A stretch of DNA of 64,000 nt from IMG/VR virus record IMGVR_UViG_3300046169_000081, positions 1 to 64,000 of that record. The stretch is one strand, 5' to 3'. Below are positions 7,554 through 15,978 of this stretch, in pieces. Below the pieces are notes generated by a model. The model saw only the letters and a list, made by a program, of their open reading frames with translations. It was not told the DNA's origin and made no database searches. The position numbers and the translations under genes are program-made. The first letter of the stretch is position 1. Each line of letters starts with the position of its first letter. This DNA is from a virus.

Positions 7554-8531
7554 ATGTTTAATACAAGAAATTTAATATTAAATGAATCAGATATACCAAG
7601 TTATTGGGTATTTCAATATTATTTAGATCTTCCTGAACAATTGACAGGACAAGATATTAAGATTAAATCTATATTTAATCCTAATGAAAGGACTGCCAGT
7701 TTTTGCATATACGTTGATAAATCAATTATGCAATATAAGTTTAAAGACTTTTCTACAGGTAGAGGTGGTAATAAAGCTGATTTAGTAAGACTTATTTTTG
7801 ATTTAGATTATCCTGCAGCATCCAGAAAAATGATTGAAGACTATAACAACTTTATCAAAGAAGGTGGTAATGTTGACATAAGCTTTAAACCTGCGGCAAA
7901 GTGGGAAATAGATTATATCAAACATAGACCATGGACAGTTCAAGATAGAAAATATTGGCTAAGCTATAGAATAGGTAAGACTATTCTTGAAGAGTATAAT
8001 GTAAAGCCAATTGATTATTTTACTATGTTTAAAAAAGAAGATGGTGAATATAGATCTCTTAGAGTTGGGAGTGCGCTATGCTATGGTTACTTTGATAAAG
8101 ATGGTGAGGTGTATAAGATATATCAACCCAAAAGTAAATCACATAAATTTCATAAGGTTAAAGGTTATCTACAAGGTAAAGATCAATTAAACTATACGCA
8201 ACCGTATTTAGTAATTTGTTCTTCCCTTAAAGATGCAATGTGTTTGAAAAGTATGGGTTATAATGTAGAAGTTATAGCGCCAGATTCAGAGAATACAATA
8301 ATAAAACCACATGTGATATCTATATTTAAAAAGAAGTTCAAAAAAGTAATAACTCTATTTGATAATGATGAGGCTGGTAGGCAAGCTGTGGATAGATATG
8401 CAAAAGCATATAATATCAACGGATGTGTACCGACTATATGTAAAGACATATCAGATGCTATGAAACAACATGGCTTCAATGAAGTACATAAAATGCTTAA
8501 ACCATTATTAAAAGAAACATTAAATAAATAA
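7554..8531 (+). CDS. TOPRIM DNA primase (DnaG type, lacking a zinc finger)
   Basis: The C-terminal half is a TOPRIM domain: a first motif around LVICSSLKDAMCL (about 222-234), then LFDNDEAGRQA with the metal-binding Asp pair at about 266-276, and KDISDA near 302. The N-terminal part has the NERTASFCIY and FKDFSTGRGG segments typical of phage primases, where the sequence is compared with a CHC2-like region but no zinc cysteines are present. It would make RNA primers for the family B polymerase with the DnaB-like helicase. The acidic residue usually found in the first TOPRIM motif is not obvious (CSS). Confidence 0.82.
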   Translation: MFNTRNLILNESDIPSYWVFQYYLDLPEQLTGQDIKIKSIFNPNERTASFCIYVDKSIMQYKFKDFSTGRGGNKADLVRLIFDLDYPAASRKMIEDYNNFIKEGGNVDISFKPAAKWEIDYIKHRPWTVQDRKYWLSYRIGKTILEEYNVKPIDYFTMFKKEDGEYRSLRVGSALCYGYFDKDGEVYKIYQPKSKSHKFHKVKGYLQGKDQLNYTQPYLVICSSLKDAMCLKSMGYNVEVIAPDSENTIIKPHVISIFKKKFKKVITLFDNDEAGRQAVDRYAKAYNINGCVPTICKDISDAMKQHGFNEVHKMLKPLLKETLNK

Positions 8532-8533
8532 TT

Positions 8534-8962
8534 ATGCAAGAAAAAAAACCACAAACTACAACATCTGTTATCAAAAGACGGTGGTTTATACCCGGTAATG
8601 TACCTAGCAGTAAAAATGGTAGAAGGTGGACTGGTAAATACTTTATAGCAAGTAAGGCTGTAATGAACTATAGGAAAGCTACTAAAGAATATTTTCAGAA
8701 ATATGCTAAAGACTTTAGAGCAGAAGTAGATAAACTAGATTCACCTGTAAAAATAAGTTTTGAATTTATCAGAGGTAGTAAACATAAGTTTGATTATATA
8801 AACCCTGCACAAACAGTACAGGATGATATGGTTAAATATGGATGGATAGAAGATGATAATGCAGAGTTTATAATACCAGGATTTCAACAGTATTCTTATA
8901 ATAAATCTAATCCTGGTGTGTGGATTGAACTATTAATAGATGATAATGGATCAGAATTTTGA
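8534..8962 (+). CDS. RusA-like Holliday junction resolvase
   Basis: The 142-residue protein has the RusA pattern: PSSKNGRRW near residue 21 and the acidic active-site region FDYINPAQTVQDDMVKYGWI with DDNAEFI at about 93-120. Phage RusA enzymes cut four-way junctions arising from recombination-dependent replication before packaging. It starts 2 nt after the primase stop, placing it in the same replication transcript. Confidence 0.85.
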   Translation: MQEKKPQTTTSVIKRRWFIPGNVPSSKNGRRWTGKYFIASKAVMNYRKATKEYFQKYAKDFRAEVDKLDSPVKISFEFIRGSKHKFDYINPAQTVQDDMVKYGWIEDDNAEFIIPGFQQYSYNKSNPGVWIELLIDDNGSEF

Positions 8963-9260
8963 AGGTAAGATAATCACAATAGATGAATTCTTTAGGTATA
9001 AAGATATGCTAGAAGGATTACCTGACGATAGAAACATAGCTTTAGAAATATTAAAAAAATCAAATTATAAAGATAAAGATATCATAAATACTCTACTTGC
9101 AAAATCATTAATATTTGCTAAAAGAGCAGAATTTTGTGAGGGAGTTATGTTTAAGTTTGATTCTAAAAAATGTTCTTATCAAGATATTTATGCATTTATT
9201 AAAAGAGAAAAAGCAGATAAAATATATATGGATATATTTAAAAAAATGAGAGATGAATAA
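8940..9260 (+). CDS. Small helical protein of unknown function (106 aa)
   Basis: Start could be 8940 or 8946 (MIMDQ). The protein is mainly charged helices with two cysteines and no recognisable motif. It overlaps the resolvase by 23 nt and the following metallopeptidase gene by 8 nt, so translation is probably coupled. Family not recognised. Confidence 0.6.
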   Translation: MIMDQNFEGKIITIDEFFRYKDMLEGLPDDRNIALEILKKSNYKDKDIINTLLAKSLIFAKRAEFCEGVMFKFDSKKCSYQDIYAFIKREKADKIYMDIFKKMRDE

Positions 9261-10416
9261 TATACAAGACTTAGTTGCAAAGACAACTAAAAGTTTAATA
9301 TTCAAAGAGCCCTTTTATGGGCTTTTTTTGATTGGTGTAAATAAGAGATATGTAGACTCTATACCAACAGCTGCAGTAAGCAAAAATAATATAGGTGTGC
9401 AGTTAATGGTTAATCCTGAGTTTTATAAGGAGCTGAGTGAAGACCATAGGTTTGGTTTAATTAAGCATGAGCTATTACATATTGCTTTTGGACATTTAAT
9501 AACAAGAGATAGATATGCAGATAAAAAGTTATTTAATATAGCTGCAGATCTAGAAATCAATCAATATATTTTAGAAAGTAATTTGCCAGACGGTGGTTTA
9601 TTATTATCAAGTTTTCCAGAACTAAACTTGCCAACAAAAGCAGGAACTAAAGTATATTATGATTTGTTACAAGAAGCTAGAGAAGATGGTACATCCCCAT
9701 CTCTAGATGGTTTATTAGATAAGATGGATGGTGATACACCATATTGCCATAGTACATGGGATGAATTTGATGAATTACCTGATGCAGATAAAAAATTGAT
9801 GCAAAAACAAATAGAGCATCAGTTAAAAGAAGCTGCAGAAACAACTCAAAAGAAATGTGGTAATATACCAGGAGAGCTTGCAGAATTAATTAGAAGGTTA
9901 TTACATGTAGAACCGGCAAAGTTTGATTGGAAAGCATATCTAAGAAGGTTTATAGGTAACTCAAGTATAGTATATACTAAAAAACTGAGGCGTAAGTATA
10001 ACAAACGTTATGCTGCTAATCCGGGTCTTAAGATTAAATTCAAGAATCATATATGTGTTGGTGTTGACACAAGCGGATCTGTAAATAATGATGAGCTAAA
10101 AGAATTTTTCTCAGAGCTTACTCATATGCATAAAACAGGGCATAAAATTACAGTTGTTCAATGTGACACTAAGATAAGAAGTGTAAAAGAGTTTAATCCA
10201 AAAGCAGATTGGGAAATACATGGTCGTGGTGGAACAAGATTTCAACCAGTAATAGACCACTACAATGAAAAGAAAGGGCAATATACTGCTCTTATATATT
10301 TAACAGATGGTGAAGCATATACTCCAGAAAATTGTCCTAATAATACCTTATGGGTGCATAGTTCAAACTGTAGTATAAATGAAGAGTTACCAGGAAAGAA
10401 AATTCAATTAAATTAA
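9253..10416 (+). CDS. Metallopeptidase-VWA protein (DUF2201 type), MoxR partner
   Basis: The N-terminal domain has the zinc site HELLHIAFGH at about residues 73-82 (HExxH plus a third His). The C-terminal domain is von Willebrand A-like with the MIDAS DTSGSV at about 272-277 and RGGTRF near 325. This two-part architecture matches DUF2201 proteins, which pair with MoxR-family AAA+ ATPases, and indeed such an ATPase follows after 10 nt. The pair may act as a metal-dependent chaperone or remodelling machine on a phage or host target. The role in phage is unknown. Confidence 0.85.
   Translation: MNNIQDLVAKTTKSLIFKEPFYGLFLIGVNKRYVDSIPTAAVSKNNIGVQLMVNPEFYKELSEDHRFGLIKHELLHIAFGHLITRDRYADKKLFNIAADLEINQYILESNLPDGGLLLSSFPELNLPTKAGTKVYYDLLQEAREDGTSPSLDGLLDKMDGDTPYCHSTWDEFDELPDADKKLMQKQIEHQLKEAAETTQKKCGNIPGELAELIRRLLHVEPAKFDWKAYLRRFIGNSSIVYTKKLRRKYNKRYAANPGLKIKFKNHICVGVDTSGSVNNDELKEFFSELTHMHKTGHKITVVQCDTKIRSVKEFNPKADWEIHGRGGTRFQPVIDHYNEKKGQYTALIYLTDGEAYTPENCPNNTLWVHSSNCSINEELPGKKIQLN
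9304..9330 (+). other. Terminator-like hairpin inside the 5' end of the metallopeptidase-VWA gene
   Basis: AAAGAGCCC (9304-9312) pairs with GGGCTTTTT (9319-9327) around the loop TTTTAT and runs into seven Ts. It lies about 50 nt inside the coding sequence, where a translating ribosome would cover it. It could act as an attenuator, or be a codon-level coincidence (encodes KEPFYGLF). Confidence 0.45.
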
Positions 10417-10426
10417 TAAAGAAAAA

Positions 10427-11698
10427 ATGGCACAAGTAAATTTAAATATCACTGAGTTAAAAGGATTTGTTAATCATATCATCACAAACAATAGATACTT
10501 ACAAGATAATAATAAAGGTCCTGTATCTGTAGAAGTTGTAGGTGAATCAGGTATTGGTAAAACCTCAACTATTGTTGAGTTAGCAAAAGAAAATAACTTA
10601 AACTTTGTGAAATTAAACTTAGCACAAATTGAGGAGTTAGGTGACCTTGTAGGTTTTCCAGTAAGACAATTCCAAATGTATAAAGAGAAAGTAGTAACCA
10701 ATACAAATAATAACGCAGTTGGTATGGTTACAGCTACTCAAAGAGCAGGAAGTGCAAGTCTAGCAAACCTGAACACATCAACAACCAAAAAAGTAGGAGC
10801 GTGGGTTGATGAACTTGCAGTACAAGAGTATCTAAAGAATGGATACAAAATGACAGGCAAGAACAGAATGTCTTATTGTGCACCAGAATGGATTGCAGAT
10901 AAAAAAGAAGGAGGCATTTTATTGTTAGATGACTGGAACCGTGCAGATACAAGATTCATACAAGCGGTTATGGAGTTGATTGATAGACAAACTTATATAT
11001 CATGGGCACTACCAAAGGATTGGCATATTGTTTTAACAGCCAACCCAGACAACGGTGATTATATGGTTAATAGTATTGACTCAGCTCAGAAAACTAGATA
11101 TATAACTGCAAATCTAAAGTTTGATGTTGAAGTATGGGCAAAATGGGCAGAAGGTGCAGGTATAGATACTAGATGTATTAACTTCTTGTTACTTCACCCA
11201 GAGCTTGTAACACAAGAAACAAATGCAAGATCTATTACTACATTTTTCAATTCTATATCAAGCTTTGAATCTTTTGAAGATAATCTAAGCTTGATTCAAA
11301 TGATTGGTGAAGGTAGTGTTGGTGATGCTTTTGCATCTATGTTTACAACATTTATTAATAATAAGCTAGATAAGCTTGTTACACCTAAAGATTTACTAAC
11401 TCATGATAATGAACAATATATTTTGAATGAGTTGAGATCTTGTATTGGTAAAGATGATAGTTACCGTGCAGATATTGCATCTACATTAGCTACAAGACTT
11501 GGAAATTATTCTGTAGTATACTCTGAAAATAATACAATTACTCAGAAAATTACAGATAGACTTAAAGCTCTATGTACTATGGATTATTTTACAAATGATC
11601 TTAAGTATTTAATTGTACGTACAATATTCAACGGTAATAAAAAGAAGTTTAATAAACTAATGATGATCCCTGAGATCGTCACAATGACAATGAAATAA
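10427..11698 (+). CDS. MoxR-family AAA+ ATPase
   Basis: Walker A GESGIGKTS is at about residues 40-48, Walker B GILLLDDWNRAD at about 163-174, and sensor 1 around VLTANPDNGDY at 203-213. The remainder is helical AAA+ lid. MoxR proteins work as chaperones together with VWA proteins; here the VWA-metallopeptidase lies immediately upstream and two paralogous helper genes follow within 2 nt. Together these four genes form a compact module. Substrate unknown. Confidence 0.88.
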   Translation: MAQVNLNITELKGFVNHIITNNRYLQDNNKGPVSVEVVGESGIGKTSTIVELAKENNLNFVKLNLAQIEELGDLVGFPVRQFQMYKEKVVTNTNNNAVGMVTATQRAGSASLANLNTSTTKKVGAWVDELAVQEYLKNGYKMTGKNRMSYCAPEWIADKKEGGILLLDDWNRADTRFIQAVMELIDRQTYISWALPKDWHIVLTANPDNGDYMVNSIDSAQKTRYITANLKFDVEVWAKWAEGAGIDTRCINFLLLHPELVTQETNARSITTFFNSISSFESFEDNLSLIQMIGEGSVGDAFASMFTTFINNKLDKLVTPKDLLTHDNEQYILNELRSCIGKDDSYRADIASTLATRLGNYSVVYSENNTITQKITDRLKALCTMDYFTNDLKYLIVRTIFNGNKKKFNKLMMIPEIVTMTMK

Positions 11699-11699
11699 A

Positions 11700-12731
11700 A
11701 TGGCAAGTAAATCAGTACATCAATTTTATGATGCTGGTGCAATGAGCTACTATGGTTTAGCAGGTGACCCCTTTTACGGGGTCATTGCTGGATCTAATGT
11801 AGAAAATGTACTAGTTACACAAGATAAAACTACATATGAGAATATTCAAGATACACTAGAGTCATCAAAAGAAACAGACTCAACTTTTAAAAATAAAAAG
11901 AAAGCATTTGTATTACCAGGTGCTGATGTATCTTTAGATAAGATAAAGGCTGCTTTGAAAGAACATAAAATCACAGTAACAAATGATTACACTTTAGCAG
12001 ATTTGATAGTGACTCACGACAATATAAGCAAACGTTGTGAAAATGGTGAAAATATACCATCATCAAAGATGCTAGTTAAACTTTGGAATTATGAAACAAC
12101 AAGTGGTGATCCAAACTCACTGAGTTCAATTCAAAGTCTAATTGCAAGCCAAAATCGTGATGTTATTGTCACAAATAAAATAACAGACTCTATACGTTAC
12201 TATAGTTTAAATATAGAAGATAGTTTATATGATGGTTGGATAATAACAGGTTTAGCATTAAATATAGCACATCTTATTGATACAGGTGAAGTAACAACAG
12301 TGGATATAGAGACAGTATTACATGCATCTGCAAATAAAATGCAGTTAACTGAAGAGCTAATGCAACAAATAAAATCTATGGTTCATGCAGGAGGCGATGA
12401 TAAAGCAATGGCTGCTACTATAATTCCTAATATAGACTATGAAAGTAATCATCATTTTCTGTGGAAACTTGCACAAGATTGTAATGCTATTACTTATGAT
12501 TTTAATAGAAATAAAGATATACAATTCTGGTTAGATAAATCAAATTTTGGTGAGTTTTATCATAAAAATGCGCAAGATATGATACTTTGGCTAGAGGAAA
12601 ATTCTTTATTAAGTAAAGAATCATTTAGATATCTTGAACCAATATGTAGAAAAGAGATAAGTATACACAATAGAGATCTGTATGTATTTCAAGTATCAGT
12701 TAAAAAAGAATATAAAAAATATTTAGTATGA
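11700..12731 (+). CDS. MoxR-associated protein A, paralogue of the next gene (343 aa)
   Basis: Start follows the MoxR stop by one base. Residues about 63-105 form an alpha/beta unit (FVLPGADVSLDKIKAALKEH, then LADLIVTHD) that resembles a BRCT- or Rossmann-like fold. The C-terminal half is helical (LTEELMQQIKSMV). The next gene has the same two blocks at similar places, so the two look like a diverged duplication. A strong hairpin lies 65 nt into the gene. I do not recognise the family; context suggests a substrate or adaptor of the MoxR-VWA machine. Confidence 0.7.
   Translation: MASKSVHQFYDAGAMSYYGLAGDPFYGVIAGSNVENVLVTQDKTTYENIQDTLESSKETDSTFKNKKKAFVLPGADVSLDKIKAALKEHKITVTNDYTLADLIVTHDNISKRCENGENIPSSKMLVKLWNYETTSGDPNSLSSIQSLIASQNRDVIVTNKITDSIRYYSLNIEDSLYDGWIITGLALNIAHLIDTGEVTTVDIETVLHASANKMQLTEELMQQIKSMVHAGGDDKAMAATIIPNIDYESNHHFLWKLAQDCNAITYDFNRNKDIQFWLDKSNFGEFYHKNAQDMILWLEENSLLSKESFRYLEPICRKEISIHNRDLYVFQVSVKKEYKKYLV
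11765..11784 (+). other. Perfect GC-rich hairpin inside the 5' end of a gene
   Basis: TGACCCC (11765-11771) and GGGGTCA (11778-11784) form a perfect 7-bp stem with loop TTTTAC. Within this AT-rich genome it stands out and resembles the hairpin at 9304-9330 in loop and position, and the outer stem at 20892-20928 in sequence. No T-run follows. Confidence 0.45.
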
Positions 12732-13879
12732 AAACATATTATAATTTAAAGATAAATAAAGATTCAATTATTAAGGCGGCACAAGGACAAAGTTCTGTTG
12801 GAGGTAAAGATATAATTGATCTAGAACTTAAAAAAGATGAATATTTCTTAGGTTATACTAACTCATGGGAGTTAGGAAAAAAAGATATAGAAAATTTAAA
12901 TTTGTCTAAACTCAAACCTGGAAAGTCATTTATAATTAATGGTAAAAAAATATATAGATATCCTAAATTAACTTTACCAAGAGAAAAAGTAGATTTACTT
13001 AAAAAAAAAGAAAATGTAAAAGTAGTAAGAGATCCAAATAGTGCAGATATACATATAGTATCTTACAGCTTTTTAAAAAATCTTTTTACTTTTAAATGGG
13101 AAAATGCAATTCCTTTTGTTGATTTTTTTAAGATGATAAAAGTATGTATTGAAAAAGATTTACTTAATCAGGAAGCAGTAACTCAGCTTAAAGAAATAAT
13201 TAGTACTGCAGATAAAGATTCTTATGTAAGGTTTGATAGGTATTATTCTTATAATAATACTCCTGTACAAGATAAGTGGCTTGATGCGTTTAATAATATA
13301 TATTCAGAACATAAAAAAGATTATAGTAGATTAATAGTTATAGAAGATAAAAACAAAAATAGATATGAAACTTTAATAAATACAAAATCTGAAATTGTAT
13401 TTGACACAGATGTATTAGATATAATAGATTCTGAGTTGGCGGTTTTATCTGATGATCAATATGATAATATTAAGGATATGCTTATAAGTTCAGATAGGGA
13501 TAATAGAACTCTTGCTGTAGAAATGATAGCTAATTGTAATGTTGAAAAATCTTTTAATGTTGTATCTGGTTTATACTGGTGGCATTATGATTTTTTCAAA
13601 GATTCAAATAATTGGAATTCGGTAAATGTAAAATCTTTACGTTCTAGAATGAAAAATTATGAAGGAGGTCATAATACAAGCAATATATATTCTTTTGATG
13701 CATACATAAAATGTTTAGCTAAAGATGGTAAATTAACAAGATTTGCGGTAGATAAAACTAGAAAACTATTAATGAGTACATTATTAAATAATATGTGTGG
13801 TGACAAAAGTCAAGTTTTTAAAGTTGATCTAGAAAATTTGTATATTGCAGATGAAATAGAAAATATGGTAAATGAATAG
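12728..13879 (+). CDS. MoxR-associated protein B, paralogue of the previous gene (383 aa)
   Basis: It overlaps the upstream gene as ATGA. Residues about 75-118 (LTLPREKVDLLKKK followed by SADIHIVSY) echo the alpha/beta unit of the preceding protein, and a later block (LSDDQYDNIKDML then LAVEMIANCN) parallels its helical half. The protein is basic and helical at the C-terminus, with a Tyr/Trp-rich section near 280. Gene order suggests a functional complex with the VWA-metallopeptidase and MoxR ATPase. Family not recognised. Confidence 0.7.
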   Translation: MKTYYNLKINKDSIIKAAQGQSSVGGKDIIDLELKKDEYFLGYTNSWELGKKDIENLNLSKLKPGKSFIINGKKIYRYPKLTLPREKVDLLKKKENVKVVRDPNSADIHIVSYSFLKNLFTFKWENAIPFVDFFKMIKVCIEKDLLNQEAVTQLKEIISTADKDSYVRFDRYYSYNNTPVQDKWLDAFNNIYSEHKKDYSRLIVIEDKNKNRYETLINTKSEIVFDTDVLDIIDSELAVLSDDQYDNIKDMLISSDRDNRTLAVEMIANCNVEKSFNVVSGLYWWHYDFFKDSNNWNSVNVKSLRSRMKNYEGGHNTSNIYSFDAYIKCLAKDGKLTRFAVDKTRKLLMSTLLNNMCGDKSQVFKVDLENLYIADEIENMVNE

Positions 13880-14861
13880 AGATTTAAAAAAAGAAGAGGA
13901 GTTTTATGCTAAAGAAGATTTTTTCTTTAGCTACTCCTCATTAAACAAATTATTATTTTCTCCGTCCTTGTTTTATAAGGATTATATATTATTAGATAGA
14001 GAGGTTAAGACTGATAAACATTTAATAGAAGGTAAGCTTCTACATTGTCTATTATTTGAACCTGAGAACTTTAATCAGAAGTTTAATCTTGTCCCCGGTA
14101 AAACACCAAGTGACAATGTAATAAAAGTGCTGAAAGATATGAGTCTACATACTGATGCAGAAACATTAGCTTCATGTGATGATTTTGTTATACTTGATTC
14201 GCTTAAACAATTAAATTTATATCAATCACTTAAAACGGATGAACAAAGATTAAATAAGATTAGAACTGAAGATCATGAAAATTATTGGAAGTTCTTATCA
14301 AATGATAGTAAGGATACTATAGATAATTCTACATATCAAAGAGCTTTAGAGCAGGTTGATATTTTAAAAGCAAATAAAGAAGTACAAGAATTATTTAAAG
14401 ATAAGTCAACAGACTTTGAATTAGATAGTTTTAAAACTTATGCTGAAAAATATCTGAGCTTTAATCTAGCAGACAAAACATATGGTTTGCATGGATATGT
14501 AGATTATTTTACAGTTGATCATGAGAAAAAGATAGCTACTATATGTGACCTCAAGACTACAGGTAAAACCATTGTAGATTTTCAAGAAACTGTAGACTTT
14601 TATAATTACTGGTTGCAGGCGGCAATTTATTGTAAATTAGTTTATGAGTATCTCAAAGACAATAGAGATGAATATACTATACAGTTTAAGTTTGTTGTTA
14701 TAGATAAGTATAATCAAGTTTATGTTTTTGATGTTAGTGAACAAACATTAGGTTCGTGGGCTGAAGGTTTAGGAGGTGTTCTTAAAGTAGCTGATTATCA
14801 TTATACAAACAAAAATTATTCTTTACCCTATGATTTCTTAGTAAATAGGGTTAAATTATAG
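13872..14861 (+). CDS. PD-(D/E)XK exonuclease, RecE/RecB-nuclease type
   Basis: The N-terminus has YSSLNKLLFSPSLFYKDY and GKLLHCLLFEP (about 53-63), a helical cap with the conserved His. The nuclease core shows GYVDY near residue 206, then ICDLKTTGK at about 223-231 (D-x-K metal-binding motif) and a downstream Gln/Tyr helix. This matches phage exonucleases that resect DNA ends for annealing, so it likely works with the Sak4-like ATPase and SSB. The gene overlaps its upstream neighbour by 8 nt. Confidence 0.82.
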   Translation: MNRDLKKEEEFYAKEDFFFSYSSLNKLLFSPSLFYKDYILLDREVKTDKHLIEGKLLHCLLFEPENFNQKFNLVPGKTPSDNVIKVLKDMSLHTDAETLASCDDFVILDSLKQLNLYQSLKTDEQRLNKIRTEDHENYWKFLSNDSKDTIDNSTYQRALEQVDILKANKEVQELFKDKSTDFELDSFKTYAEKYLSFNLADKTYGLHGYVDYFTVDHEKKIATICDLKTTGKTIVDFQETVDFYNYWLQAAIYCKLVYEYLKDNRDEYTIQFKFVVIDKYNQVYVFDVSEQTLGSWAEGLGGVLKVADYHYTNKNYSLPYDFLVNRVKL

Positions 14862-14862
14862 T

Positions 14863-15444
14863 ATGGGAGTGTATACACAATATTTTCAAAAGAGTAAAGT
14901 TTTTTTATATCCATTATTAGGTATAAAGAAAGGCATGTCGTATGTCCCTAGGGAAACTTATATAGCCTGGGAAGACATGTACTCTTTTGAAGATAATGTA
15001 TTTTTATGTATATATCAAACACCTATGACTGAAAGGTTTGAAAGATTTATAAATAAACATATAGTTAGTAATAAATTATTTGAAAATTATATAAAGCTAG
15101 AAGAAAGTAAACATTTATTTATATTTAATCTTGAAGCATATAAGTTTGACTTTGATAACTTTATAAAAGGAAAGTATTCAAAAATTTCTCTTGATAGTAA
15201 GATCAAAATATTAGATTACTTTAGTAGCAATGATAAAGCTGAAAATTATATTCATTCATTTTTATCACCTAAAGATTATCATGAAGAGTATGCGGAATAC
15301 TTAGGTGTTGAGGTAGAAAGTTTAAAAGAAGTTTATGAACTTTGTACACCGCCAGATCTAAAAAAAGAAACTCTTGTCAATAATAATTGGATATTAAATA
15401 AAATATTAGAAGAAAATTCTATATATTTGACAGACACAAAATAA
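14863..15444 (+). CDS. Unknown protein downstream of the exonuclease (193 aa)
   Basis: It starts one base after the exonuclease stop. The protein is rich in Phe, Tyr, Lys and Glu with alternating strands and helices, and has no visible catalytic motif, signal or membrane segment. Its location between the exonuclease and the DNA polymerase suggests a replication or recombination role, but only by neighbourhood. Confidence 0.65.
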   Translation: MGVYTQYFQKSKVFLYPLLGIKKGMSYVPRETYIAWEDMYSFEDNVFLCIYQTPMTERFERFINKHIVSNKLFENYIKLEESKHLFIFNLEAYKFDFDNFIKGKYSKISLDSKIKILDYFSSNDKAENYIHSFLSPKDYHEEYAEYLGVEVESLKEVYELCTPPDLKKETLVNNNWILNKILEENSIYLTDTK

Positions 15445-15454
15445 ACCAGCAAAT

Positions 15455-15874
15455 ATGGCACAAATTGGACAAAACATGATGCTTGTTAATTCAGCATTTA
15501 GAAATGTTAAATCATTTACACTTATTCCCGTGAGCTTAGACTCACCTTATACAGAAGCAATGTTTGATCCCGCATCAGGGATTTTAGCAGTCATTAGTAA
15601 AGTAATGAAAAAATCATATCATATGGTTCCCAAACTAGATGATAATGGTGATCCTATTAGATTAAAAATTCCAAACAAACAAACAGGAAAAACTGTTAAA
15701 GAACAAAGAGTTCAAGTGGATACTTTTTCTGAGTTTTATTTGACAGAAAAAAGTGATATTGAAACTTTTATTCACACTTTTGCTATAAATGCAAATGAGT
15801 TTGATTACTCAGAGTTTATGCAAACTGATGTGAAAGAAACTAAGACTTCAAATATAATTATGCCAGGGCAATAA
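15455..15874 (+). CDS. Conserved phage protein of unknown function (139 aa)
   Basis: The N-terminus MAQIGQNMMLVNSAFRN leads into a beta-rich domain with a lysine-rich loop (about residues 65-85) and an acidic helical C-terminus. It gives the impression of a compact nucleic-acid-associated accessory protein. It ends the transcript: two hairpins, the second an intrinsic terminator, lie before the polymerase gene. Family not recognised. Confidence 0.65.
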   Translation: MAQIGQNMMLVNSAFRNVKSFTLIPVSLDSPYTEAMFDPASGILAVISKVMKKSYHMVPKLDDNGDPIRLKIPNKQTGKTVKEQRVQVDTFSEFYLTEKSDIETFIHTFAINANEFDYSEFMQTDVKETKTSNIIMPGQ

Positions 15875-15887
15875 TACTCACGGAGGT

Positions 15888-15912
15888 TAAAGATCCCTAA
15901 TCCAGATCTTTA
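15888..15912 (+). other. Hairpin upstream of the DNA polymerase terminator
   Basis: TAAAGATC (15888-15895) pairs perfectly with GATCTTTA (15905-15912) around a 9-nt loop. It precedes a second, T-tailed hairpin and may be a processing site, mRNA end stabiliser or part of a tandem terminator. Confidence 0.5.
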
Positions 15913-15929
15913 GTTATTTAACTGGTATC

Positions 15930-15960
15930 AAAAAAAGCTCATTAATTTGGGCTTTTTTTA
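15930..15960 (+). terminator. Intrinsic terminator before the DNA polymerase gene
   Basis: AAAAAAAGCTC (15930-15940) pairs with GGGCTTTTTTT (15949-15959), with one wobble and an 8-nt loop. The A-run on the left and T-run on the right make it a potential terminator in both directions. It lies 85 nt after the upstream stop and 19 nt before the polymerase start. Confidence 0.75.
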
Positions 15961-15978
15961 GCTAAAAACAATAAATAT

